Source of the DNA: Candidatus Melainabacteria bacterium GWA2_34_9
Lineage (GTDB): Bacteria > Cyanobacteriota > Vampirovibrionia > Gastranaerophilales > UBA9971
DNA length: 6,370 bases
Assembly: GCA_001784535.1 (NCBI GenBank)
Contig: MFRJ01000020.1
Span: 1,654 to 8,023 of the forward strand
Direction: 5' to 3'
Shown: positions 1-5,041 of the stretch, in pieces
Numbering within the stretch: position 1 is the first letter of the stretch
How the letters are laid out: every line of letters begins with the position of its first letter
Position numbers and translations under genes: made by a program
The notes under the pieces: model-generated
Database searches by the model: none
Told to the model about the DNA's origin: nothing
Seen by the model: the letters and a program-made list of their open reading frames with translations, nothing else

Positions 1-2
1 CA

Positions 3-410
3 GTAAAAACGCAAATGACCCCATCAGAAGCAGCAACGATATTAAAAGACAAATTTGATTTTATAAAAAAATTAGGAACAGGACAAGAAAAAAGTAATGA
101 TGATTTAATTGATATGGCTGATCTTCAAGCTATAGTTCTCAAAAAAGATTTAGATCAAGATCTTAGAGATGCAGCACAGTATTTCATTGATAATAAAACC
201 ATGTTTAATTCTCTAGAATCGACCACCGATGGTAAAACTGATGGAAATGCTGCAATATCTGATTTAGACGGTTTTATAGAGGCTAATAGAACCCCTGCAG
301 AAAAAGCAAAAGCAAAAGAAGCAGAAAAAAAAGACGAAAAAAGTAACAAAGAGATTATAAAAGAGGATCTCAGAGCTATCAAAAAAGGCGCCGAACCGTG
401 GAGATGGTAA
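3..410 (+). CDS. Small protein with HrpF/NolX-like segment and degenerate EF-hand loop, Trp-terminal (5' end probably missing)
   Basis: The frame is open back to the window edge. The first ATG (base 15) has no Shine-Dalgarno sequence in the 14 bases before it, so this is probably the C-terminal part of a longer protein. Numbering from that ATG gives 131 residues. Residues 29-90 (DLQ, then DLRDAAQYFIDN, then FNSLE) resemble, from memory, the repeated segment of type III secretion-associated HrpF/NolX proteins. That segment typically ends in an acidic Ca-binding-like loop. Here the loop runs D72-G-K-T-D76-G77, but two extra residues separate it from I81-S-D83-L-D85, so metal binding is doubtful. 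Residues 93-125 are a Lys/Glu/Ala-rich helix, likely coiled coil, and the protein ends PWRW. No signal peptide or membrane segment is visible. The next gene starts 49 bases downstream with no terminator between, so co-transcription is likely. No type III secretion gene lies in the window, so a secretion role is only a guess. Confidence 0.75.
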   Translation, partial: VKTQMTPSEAATILKDKFDFIKKLGTGQEKSNDDLIDMADLQAIVLKKDLDQDLRDAAQYFIDNKTMFNSLESTTDGKTDGNAAISDLDGFIEANRTPAEKAKAKEAEKKDEKSNKEIIKEDLRAIKKGAEPWRW

Positions 411-442
411 ATTAAAATTTATTAACTGATAATTATTTTTAA

Positions 443-462
443 GTGGAGGAGTCATTGTTATG
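443..462 (+). promoter_or_regulatory. Strong ribosome-binding box, identical to that of the downstream paralogue
   Basis: The block GTGGAGGAGTCATTGTTATG contains a near-consensus Shine-Dalgarno sequence (GGAGGAG, 445-451), an 8-base spacer and the ATG. Exactly the same 20 bases occur at 1134-1153 before the paralogous gene. The flanks outside the box are not conserved, so the identity suggests recent duplication or selection on translation initiation. It fixes the start codon of the gene at 460. Confidence 0.85.
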
Positions 463-885
463 GGTACTTATGTAAACACAGCTTATCAACCGAATCTTTA
501 TTCTAACTACAGCAGTTATGGAAATGGTTTAAGCACAGGTTTTTCCCTGTCAAACTATACTGATACATCATCAATTTTTTCAGGACAGAGCATGAATACC
601 GGTTACTATTCTCAACAGTTCATGGCACCTCAGCAACAAAATAGCAATGAAGGTTTTATGCAACAATTAGTTTTAATGCTTATATCCACACTTCTACAAA
701 GACGTCAGGCTGAAGCAGAAAAACATGCTCATGAAGAAGAAGAAACCGAAATAGATGAAGAAGATACTGTTGCACCTGCAGCTGGCGGAGGGGGCGGTGG
801 TCCCGACGCAGGAGATATTGTAAAAGCAGTAGTAGATCCATTAGGCGTAACAGATGTTATAGCTGATGTATTTGACGGCTGGTAA
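460..885 (+). CDS. Hypothetical Tyr/Asn/Gln-rich small protein, paralogue A
   Basis: A 141-residue protein of a family I do not recognise. Residues 1-62 are low-complexity, rich in Tyr, Asn, Ser, Gln and Gly (YSNYSSYGNG, GYYSQQ, APQQQNSN), a composition like disordered prion-like or self-assembling segments. Residues 66-79 form a short hydrophobic helix (FMQQLVLMLISTLL), followed by a charged stretch (RRQAEAEKHAH, then Glu/Asp-rich to residue 102). Next come an Ala/Pro hinge, six glycines (109-114), and a C-terminal segment (DIVKAVVDPLGVTDVIADVF) ending DGW. There is no signal peptide. The first 80 residues are nearly the same as those of the next gene, while the C-terminal half is unrelated apart from the Gly-Trp end. 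The start is fixed by the GGAGGAG site. It probably shares a transcript with the upstream gene and ends at its own hairpin. The module boundaries suggest a constant assembly or targeting N-terminus with a variable tail, which is inference. Confidence 0.88.
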   Translation: MGTYVNTAYQPNLYSNYSSYGNGLSTGFSLSNYTDTSSIFSGQSMNTGYYSQQFMAPQQQNSNEGFMQQLVLMLISTLLQRRQAEAEKHAHEEEETEIDEEDTVAPAAGGGGGGPDAGDIVKAVVDPLGVTDVIADVFDGW

Positions 886-886
886 T

Positions 887-914
887 AAATAACTGTTTTT
901 AAAGATTAATAAAA
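887..914 (+). repeat. 3' untranslated box, copy 1
   Basis: The bases just after the stop codon of paralogue A match those after paralogue B (1603-1630) at 27 of 28 positions; the one difference is G versus A at base 895. Both copies run directly into the left arm of a terminator-like hairpin. The C-terminal coding halves of the two genes have diverged completely, so this conservation stands out. It marks the 3' limit of the duplicated expression unit, or a conserved RNA element. Confidence 0.75.
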
Positions 915-980
915 CTCTAAGATTATAAAAATATTACAAAATGTAAACTTTGTTTTGTTTTTTGAATTTTAGGGTTTTTT
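911..980 (+). terminator. Probable long-stem terminator of paralogue A
   Basis: The left arm AAAACTCTAAGATT (911-924) can pair along all 14 bases with AATTTTAGGGTTTT (965-978), using two G-U wobbles, and a T run continues to 980. The 40-base loop can form an inner stem, ACAAAA (936-941) with TTTTGT (953-958). The design mirrors the terminator after paralogue B (AAAACTCC...GGAGTTTTTT) at the same distance after the shared 28-base box. It is probably the same ancestral terminator with an enlarged loop. The large loop and weak A-U content make its efficiency uncertain. Confidence 0.5.
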
Positions 981-1133
981 ATTGTTTTTACATGCATAGA
1001 GGGTCTTATACAAAAAATATTTATGCGGAGGAGATTTAAAAAAGATTTAAAACAACAAAGTTTTTATGCAAATTTATTTCTGAAATTTTAATTATTGAGT
1101 CTTAAAAAACAAATTTAGTAACCAGATTATATT

Positions 1134-1153
1134 GTGGAGGAGTCATTGTTATG
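1134..1153 (+). promoter_or_regulatory. Ribosome-binding box of paralogue B
   Basis: This is an exact copy of the 20-base block at 443-462: GGAGGAG at 1136-1142, an 8-base spacer, then ATG at 1151. It sets the start codon of paralogue B. Confidence 0.85.
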
Positions 1154-1588
1154 ATTAGTTATGCAAACACATCTATGTACCAACCAGGAGTAAATTATTC
1201 CAACTACAATAGTTATGGAAATGGCTTAAGTACAGGCTTTTCACTGTCGAACTATACTGATACATCAGTTTTTCAAGGACAGAACATGAATACCGGCTAC
1301 TATTCTCAACAGTGCATGGCGCCTCAACAACAGAATAGTAATGAAGCTTTTATGCAACAATTAGTTTTAATGCTTTTATCTTTTGCATTACAAAAAAGAA
1401 ATCAACCAGAAACAACTACAATAACTGAAGAAACTATTATAGACACCGAAGAACCTGCACCAGAACCAAAAAAAGATAACCATAACCATAATATATGGGG
1501 CGGTAAAGCTGCCATACAAAATGATGCAGGAAGAGCCGTTGCAGGAGTGGCAACTCTCGGACTTTCAGAAGTATTCGGCGGTTGGTAA
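1151..1588 (+). CDS. Hypothetical Tyr/Asn/Gln-rich small protein, paralogue B
   Basis: A 145-residue paralogue of the preceding gene. The N-terminal module (residues 1-82) keeps SYGNGLSTGFSLSNYTDTS identically (21-39), and MNTGYYSQQ and MAPQQQNSNE with only a Phe-to-Cys change between them. The hydrophobic helix FMQQLVLMLLSFAL spans 67-80. After residue 83 the sequence differs. It has a Thr/Glu stretch (ETTTITEETIIDTEE), a Pro/Glu/Lys segment, an Asn/His alternation (DNHNHN, 109-114), IWGGKAA, and a small-residue helix ending SEVFGGW. Across the 57 bases coding the identical 19-residue block (514-570 versus 1211-1267) there are five differences, all silent, which shows purifying selection on this module. 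There is no signal peptide. It is separated from the next gene by a strong terminator. The function is unknown; a self-assembling or surface/secreted component is possible but not shown. Confidence 0.88.
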   Translation: MISYANTSMYQPGVNYSNYNSYGNGLSTGFSLSNYTDTSVFQGQNMNTGYYSQQCMAPQQQNSNEAFMQQLVLMLLSFALQKRNQPETTTITEETIIDTEEPAPEPKKDNHNHNIWGGKAAIQNDAGRAVAGVATLGLSEVFGGW

Positions 1589-1602
1589 TAAAAAATAAAT
1601 TT

Positions 1603-1630
1603 AAATAACTATTTTTAAAGATTAATAAAA
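1603..1630 (+). repeat. 3' untranslated box, copy 2
   Basis: This matches 887-914 at 27 of 28 positions. It starts 14 bases after the stop codon of paralogue B, against one base after that of paralogue A, and leads into the A-run and left arm of the terminator. Confidence 0.75.
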
Positions 1631-1666
1631 AAACTCCGATTATTAAATTAATAATCGGAGTTTTTT
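1627..1666 (+). terminator. Intrinsic terminator of paralogue B; its stem contains the next gene's Shine-Dalgarno sequence
   Basis: CTCCGATTATTAA (1634-1646) and TTAATAATCGGAG (1648-1660) are perfect 13-base complements around one central base, so the innermost pairs must open to make a loop. The stem is flanked by seven A (1627-1633) and six T (1661-1666), a typical intrinsic terminator. The T run ends exactly at the base before the ATG at 1667. The only Shine-Dalgarno candidate for that gene (CGGAG, 1656-1660, 6-base spacing) is therefore the right arm of the stem. Read-through RNA would fold with the site hidden. Confidence 0.85.
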
Positions 1667-2410
1667 ATGACAAAAATTAAAATAATTTTATTCATCTTTA
1701 TATTATTTTTATTGATATTATTGCCAGAAACTGCTTTTGCAGACAATTTTCAGGATGGGGTAAAAGCTTATGAATCAAGAAACTACAAACACGCAGAAAA
1801 CTACTTCACAAAAGCTTTTCAAGCGAATCCTGATAATGATATTATAAAATATTATCTTGCTATAACTTTTGTTCAAAATAAAAATACTGCCAATGCAAAA
1901 CTTTTATACAGAAACATTATTGAAACTTCTTCAAATCCGGAAGTTATAAATCTTTCAAAAAAAGGATTAAAATTACTTGGCGACTCGTCAGGTTCTTATT
2001 CAAAAGTTACAAAAGCTATTCTTAACGTTAACACAATGGGAAATGTTCTGATTATAGATGACGTAAAGGTGAATGATGCTGCGAAAGTGAAATTTATCTT
2101 TGACACAGGCGCTTCTTATACAACAATTTCAACAGAACTTGCAAACAGGCTGAAGATTTCAACAGCTAATGCTCCGAAAATGAAAATTATGACCGGCAGC
2201 GGTTATCTTGATGCCCCAAAAATAACGCTTAAAAAAATTGAAATAAACGGACTCACTGCTTATAACGTAGAAACCCTTGTTGCAGACCTGCCTATGCATA
2301 CTTCAGGAACAGCGGGAGATTTGGCAGGATTGTTAGGGCTTAGTTTTATGAAGGATTTTAAAGTTACTGTAGACAGACCTAAAAATCAGATTATTCTTGA
2401 GAAAAATTAA
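1667..2410 (+). CDS. Secreted TPR protein with retropepsin-like aspartic protease domain
   Basis: A 247-residue protein. Residues 1-25 are a signal peptide: Lys residues, a long Ile/Leu/Phe core, then TAFA with likely cleavage before D26. This predicts a periplasmic or exported location. Residues 28-104 hold two or more TPR-like helical pairs (GVKAYESRNYKHAENYFTKA, with NPD following). The domain from about 113 is a clan AA, retroviral-type protease. It has catalytic D146-T-G-A-S, a flap-like Gly/Ser region (T176-G-S-G179), and the hydrophobic-hydrophobic-Gly element L222-L-G224 in GLLGLSFMKDFKVTVD. Only one DTG is present, so activity would require a homodimer, as usual for this family. The substrate is unknown. 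The start directly abuts the terminator T run of the previous gene, with CGGAG in its stem as the ribosome-binding site. The 3' end overlaps the convergent radical SAM gene by 4 bases. Confidence 0.9.
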   Translation: MTKIKIILFIFILFLLILLPETAFADNFQDGVKAYESRNYKHAENYFTKAFQANPDNDIIKYYLAITFVQNKNTANAKLLYRNIIETSSNPEVINLSKKGLKLLGDSSGSYSKVTKAILNVNTMGNVLIIDDVKVNDAAKVKFIFDTGASYTTISTELANRLKISTANAPKMKIMTGSGYLDAPKITLKKIEINGLTAYNVETLVADLPMHTSGTAGDLAGLLGLSFMKDFKVTVDRPKNQIILEKN

Positions 2411-3678
2411 ATATCTGAGCAGTCAATTACTACATCTCTTGTGTAACTTGGTAATTTTTTATAATAATGATGCAAATGTGTATTAGGTTTGTCTTCATAA
2501 ACCGCATTGCATAACTCATAAAAACCTTGCTGAAGATCTTCGGAAGACATATTTGCAGGCTGAATTACCACATGGGAACAGTCATACATTGCCCAATTAT
2601 CTTCTATAATTCTATTTTCTTCTTTCATTTTTCTATAAAACTCTGTTCCGGGAAATGGCGTATTAATAGTAAATCTCGGCATATTAATCGGAACCTGCTG
2701 AAGAAAATCATAAGTTTCCTGAAAAATATTTCTGTCATTTTCATCAAGCCCAAAAACAAAACTGCCGAATACTGCAATATTATGGTTTTGAAACCTTTGT
2801 ACTGCTTCAGAAAAATCATTAACTCTGTTAAAACCTTTATTGATTTTTAGCAAAGATTTTTGATTTACCGACTCAAAACCCACCAGAACAGCTATAAGTC
2901 CGCTTTTTGAAGCCACTTCCAACAATTCGGGATTGCCTGAAACATGAATATTAGCAGGAGTTCCCCATTGTTTTTTCAATGGTATCATTGCTTCGCATAA
3001 TTTATATGCATATTCAGCATCCTGAAACAAATTAGGATCGTAAAATTCTAAAAAATTCGATTTAATTTCTTTTATCTCATTTATAACATCTTCGATAGGT
3101 CTTTGATGACAACCGTTGCAAACATAAGGCTGCACACAAAATTCGCATACATTTTTGCATCCATAAGTTGCCTGTATTCCGTTTATATCTTCAGGATTAA
3201 CGTTTTTTTCAACATACGCATTTCTATCAGGAAAAGGGGCATTCCTGAAATCAATTTCTTCCTGTTTATATATTTTTCGCATTGTGTTAGCTTTGAAATC
3301 CCGCAATAACTGTGGAAAGGTATGAATTGCTATACCGCAAATTACTGAATCCGCATGCTCCGATACTTCATCGGGATTAAAAGTTGCATGAACTCCTCCA
3401 ATGACAACGGTTACTCCTTTTGAACGAAAATAATCCGCATAAGCATAAGCTCTATTAATTGTTGAAGTTAATGCTGAAATTACAACAAGGTCGGCATTAA
3501 TTGATTCTTTATCAATTTTCTCAAGAGTTTCATCATATACTTCTGCTTTAATATTCAATTCTTTAGGAATTAAAGAAACTAAAGCAGGGATAGTAATTGA
3601 ATCCGGCGTATTATTTTCTTTAAATCTATAAGGTGCACCTTTGGGCATTATTAAAGCAATTTTTTCAAGCTTTGCCAA
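2407..3678 (-). CDS. Radical SAM protein with N-terminal cobalamin-binding-like domain
   Basis: A 423-residue protein. Residues 1-130 resemble the Rossmann-like B12-binding domain of BchE/HpnP-type radical SAM enzymes: VVISALTSTINRA (65-77) and VVIGGVHATFNPDEV (91-105). The usual GEAE before the domain end is GIAI here (115-118), and the DxHxxG cobalt-ligand motif is absent, as is common in this class. The radical SAM core has C174-x3-C178-x2-C181 (YGCKNVCEFC) for the 4Fe-4S cluster, two further cysteines (C187, C190), a substrate-side VGFES (266-270), and the barrel-end pattern GSFVFGLDEND (305-315). The reaction cannot be named from sequence; members do methylations, ring closures and other chemistry. 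The start is TTG, supported by AGGAG (complement of 3685-3689) at 6-base spacing; no ATG is better placed. The 3' end overlaps the convergent protease gene by 4 bases. Confidence 0.92.
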   Translation of the reverse strand: MAKLEKIALIMPKGAPYRFKENNTPDSITIPALVSLIPKELNIKAEVYDETLEKIDKESINADLVVISALTSTINRAYAYADYFRSKGVTVVIGGVHATFNPDEVSEHADSVICGIAIHTFPQLLRDFKANTMRKIYKQEEIDFRNAPFPDRNAYVEKNVNPEDINGIQATYGCKNVCEFCVQPYVCNGCHQRPIEDVINEIKEIKSNFLEFYDPNLFQDAEYAYKLCEAMIPLKKQWGTPANIHVSGNPELLEVASKSGLIAVLVGFESVNQKSLLKINKGFNRVNDFSEAVQRFQNHNIAVFGSFVFGLDENDRNIFQETYDFLQQVPINMPRFTINTPFPGTEFYRKMKEENRIIEDNWAMYDCSHVVIQPANMSSEDLQQGFYELCNAVYEDKPNTHLHHYYKKLPSYTRDVVIDCSDI

Positions 3679-3683
3679 AATAA

Positions 3684-3743
3684 ACTCCTAAATTTAGAAT
3701 GTGTTTGATTATAGTTTCATTCTAGCTGACAAATTTTAGGAGT
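3684..3743 (-). repeat. Interrupted inverted repeat spanning promoter spacer and ribosome-binding site
   Basis: ACTCCTAAATTT (3684-3695) is complementary to AAATTTTAGGAGT (3731-3743) with one bulged T. Inside it, AGAATG (3696-3701) is complementary to CATTCT (3718-3723). One arm contains the Shine-Dalgarno AGGAG of the radical SAM gene; the other lies in the -35/-10 spacer of its promoter. It could be a DNA operator, or a ribosome-binding-site hairpin in transcripts reading through from the upstream gene. Confidence 0.55.
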
Positions 3744-3748
3744 GTCAA
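3719..3748 (-). promoter_or_regulatory. Sigma70-type promoter for the radical SAM gene
   Basis: On the minus strand there is a perfect -35 TTGACA (complement of 3743-3748), an 18-base spacer, and a -10 TAGAAT (complement of 3719-3724). A second, perfect TATAAT lies slightly downstream (complement of 3708-3713) but its -35 position is poor. Transcription starting near 3712 would give a leader of roughly 35 bases. This suggests the radical SAM gene need not depend on the upstream stress-protein gene, 84 bases away. Confidence 0.6.
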
Positions 3749-3762
3749 GGCAGGTAATAAAA

Positions 3763-4659
3763 TTAAGATTTTTTTATTATTAAAACAGGTTGTTTCGCAT
3801 GCTCATAAACTTTTGTGCTTATGCTGCCAAGAAGCCATCTTGAAAGTTTGCCTCCTCCATGAGAGCCTACAACTATCAAATCATGCCTGTTTTCTTCAGC
3901 TTCATCAAGAATCATAGCGGCAGCATCACCTTCAACATGATATTTTTTTACAACTTTAACCCCATGTTTTTTAAGTTTATTTGCAGTCAAGTCAAGCAAA
4001 TTCTCTGAAACCAGACATGCTTCCTGAATTATTTTATTCATATCAAGGTAAATATATGCATCCGGAGGAATAATAAGACTTGGCTCAATCATTGCATTTA
4101 AAAGAGTTACACAGGCACGCTCTTTATCAATAAATTTCCATAAATTTTCGGCTGCATAAAACGAATCATCAGATGTATCAACACCCATTAAAACAGAAAA
4201 AGGATTGCTATCGCTCGTTTCAATATGACATTTGCTATCAATAACAAGGACAGAAGTTTTTCCAAACCGTGTAACCTTATACGCCACGCTGCCAAGCAAC
4301 AATCTTTCTATGGCATTTTTGTTATGAGATCCAATTACTAAAAGGTCATATTCGCCTTTTTCCGTAAGTTTAATTATCGTTTCGGCAGCATTGCCTTCTT
4401 TATATATAAATCCTTTATAATCAACTTCCGAATTTTCAAGAAAATTTTCAAGAAGTGTAAAATTTTCTTTTTCAGCTTCATGCTTTATAAATTTTTCCGG
4501 CTGGCTGTAAAAATAACCTTCTTCTGCGATATTTGTTTCTATCACATTTAATAAAATAACTTCGGAATTTTTTCTGTCTATAAAATTATAAACAGCATGA
4601 ACGATTGTTTTTGCCCAGCTTGGCTCATCTATAGCTATTAAAATTCTTGTTTTAGCCAT
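3763..4659 (-). CDS. Tandem-domain universal stress protein (UspA family)
   Basis: A 298-residue cytoplasmic protein with two Usp domains, about 1-142 and 153-298, the usual size for the fused form. Each domain starts with a hydrophobic strand and an acidic residue: RILIAIDEP (5-13) and SVLMGVDTSDDS (155-166). Domain 2 keeps the ATP-binding pattern G-x2-G-x9-G-S (G265, G268, G278-S279). In domain 1 the second Gly is Asn113 (GSHN, then G123-S124), so nucleotide binding there is probably weakened. The family supports survival under starvation, redox or energy stress, mostly as a nucleotide-dependent regulator; the partner is unknown. The ATG at 4659 is preceded by GGAGG (complement of 4673-4677) with a long 13-base spacing and by an extended -10 promoter. 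Weak termination after the stop may let transcripts run into the radical SAM gene. Confidence 0.95.
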   Translation of the reverse strand: MAKTRILIAIDEPSWAKTIVHAVYNFIDRKNSEVILLNVIETNIAEEGYFYSQPEKFIKHEAEKENFTLLENFLENSEVDYKGFIYKEGNAAETIIKLTEKGEYDLLVIGSHNKNAIERLLLGSVAYKVTRFGKTSVLVIDSKCHIETSDSNPFSVLMGVDTSDDSFYAAENLWKFIDKERACVTLLNAMIEPSLIIPPDAYIYLDMNKIIQEACLVSENLLDLTANKLKKHGVKVVKKYHVEGDAAAMILDEAEENRHDLIVVGSHGGGKLSRWLLGSISTKVYEHAKQPVLIIKKS

Positions 4660-4692
4660 TTTTATCCCGAAGCCTCCGTAAATATCATAGAA

Positions 4693-4701
4693 ATTATAAC
4701 A
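4693..4701 (-). promoter_or_regulatory. Extended -10 promoter element of the universal stress protein gene
   Basis: The minus strand reads TGTTATAAT: a perfect TATAAT (complement of 4693-4698) with a TG dinucleotide at the extended -10 position. The -35 position (complement of 4716-4721, TAATAA) is weak, which an extended -10 can offset. The predicted start near 4686 gives a leader of about 27 bases containing GGAGG. Confidence 0.6.
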
Positions 4702-4823
4702 GTATTTTTAAACTCTTATTATCCGCTTTCGGGTATTTTTTTAGCTATTTATTATTGAGCCCCGGAATACATGTATGTATATATACTATATATACTCAAT
4801 TAAATTTTTTTAAAGAAAAATAT

Positions 4824-4859
4824 AAAAAACTTCTTTAAAAACATTTAAACAAGTTTTTT
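4824..4859. repeat. AT-rich hairpin in the divergent intergenic region
   Basis: AAAAAACTT (4824-4832) pairs perfectly with AAGTTTTTT (4851-4859). After one C-C mismatch, TTTAAA (4834-4839) pairs with TTTAAA (4844-4849) around an AACA loop. It ends in six T on the plus strand and six T on the complementary strand, so it could be a weak bidirectional terminator or a leader hairpin. Both flanking genes point away from it, so a terminator would have to serve an unseen transcript. Confidence 0.5.
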
Positions 4860-4950
4860 GTGAATCACCAACAATCAACAATAGCAATACTTTAAAACAG
4901 AAGGGGATTTCTTTTGTAACGTTTTGTTAAAAAAAATAAGAAAAGTGAAA

Positions 4951-4979
4951 TTGCGAACAGTATTTAAACTTTATATATA
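4951..4979 (+). promoter_or_regulatory. Candidate promoter of the coiled-coil protein gene
   Basis: TTGCGA (4951-4956), a 17-base spacer and TATATA (4974-4979) have proper spacing but only four of six matches in each box. The start would be near 4986, giving a leader of about 56 bases that ends in AGGAG (5030-5034), 7 bases before the ATG. A similar pair, TTGAGC (4755-4760) with TATATA (4778-4783), also has 17-base spacing and would place the AT hairpin in the leader. Confidence 0.3.
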
Positions 4980-5041
4980 TACAGGGTGATAAAATATATC
5001 ATTAGTATAAGTAGGTGTAGGTAAAATATAGGAGAATAGCC

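Larger units (their letters stand above)
886..1150 (+). other. Intergenic region between the paralogues, with an orphan Shine-Dalgarno-like site
   Basis: This 265-base AT-rich stretch holds the 28-base box and hairpin described separately, then about 150 bases without a supported gene. It contains a third GGAGGAG motif at 1027-1033. The position where the flanking genes carry ATG (8 bases further on) reads AAG, followed by in-frame ATT TAA. It could be the remnant of another copy of the start region, or chance. No convincing promoter for paralogue B was found, although one is needed if the hairpin at 911-980 terminates efficiently. Confidence 0.5.
4660..5041. other. Divergent intergenic region (382 bases)
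   Basis: This lies between the minus-strand stress-protein gene and the plus-strand coiled-coil gene, and no coding region is supported. From left to right it holds the stress-protein leader and extended -10; a small CCG-CTTT-CGG element followed by a T run (4723-4742); alternating TA tracts with the palindrome GTATATATAC (4777-4786); a 16-pair AT hairpin (4824-4859); two tandem CAACAAT units (4869-4882); a second TA tract (4971-4980); and two tandem GTAGGT units (5011-5022) just before the ribosome-binding site. It is longer than two simple promoters need, so an unannotated small RNA or regulated leader is possible. Confidence 0.6.

Noticed and set aside
60..130. Possible type III or contractile secretion locus
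   Set aside because: Only one degenerate repeat-like segment is seen; no apparatus, chaperone or ATPase gene is present in the window.
155..455. Minus-strand open frames opposite the first small-protein gene
   Set aside because: They are rich in Phe/Ser because they mirror Lys/Glu codons on the plus strand, and they have no convincing ribosome-binding sites.
1023..1091. A 22-codon basic open frame (MRRRFKKDLKQQSFY...)
   Set aside because: It has no ribosome-binding site at useful distance, sits over the orphan GGAGGAG, and has no coding-like composition.
2527..3309. Open frames on both strands inside the radical SAM gene
   Set aside because: The radical SAM frame has full-length motif support; the others lack motifs and start signals.
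4723..4742. CCG-CTTT-CGG followed by a T run, read as a terminator
   Set aside because: The stem has only three pairs and no plus-strand gene lies upstream to need it.
4771..4803. A 10-codon frame in the TA-alternating tract
   Set aside because: It only reflects the simple-sequence tract and has no ribosome-binding site.
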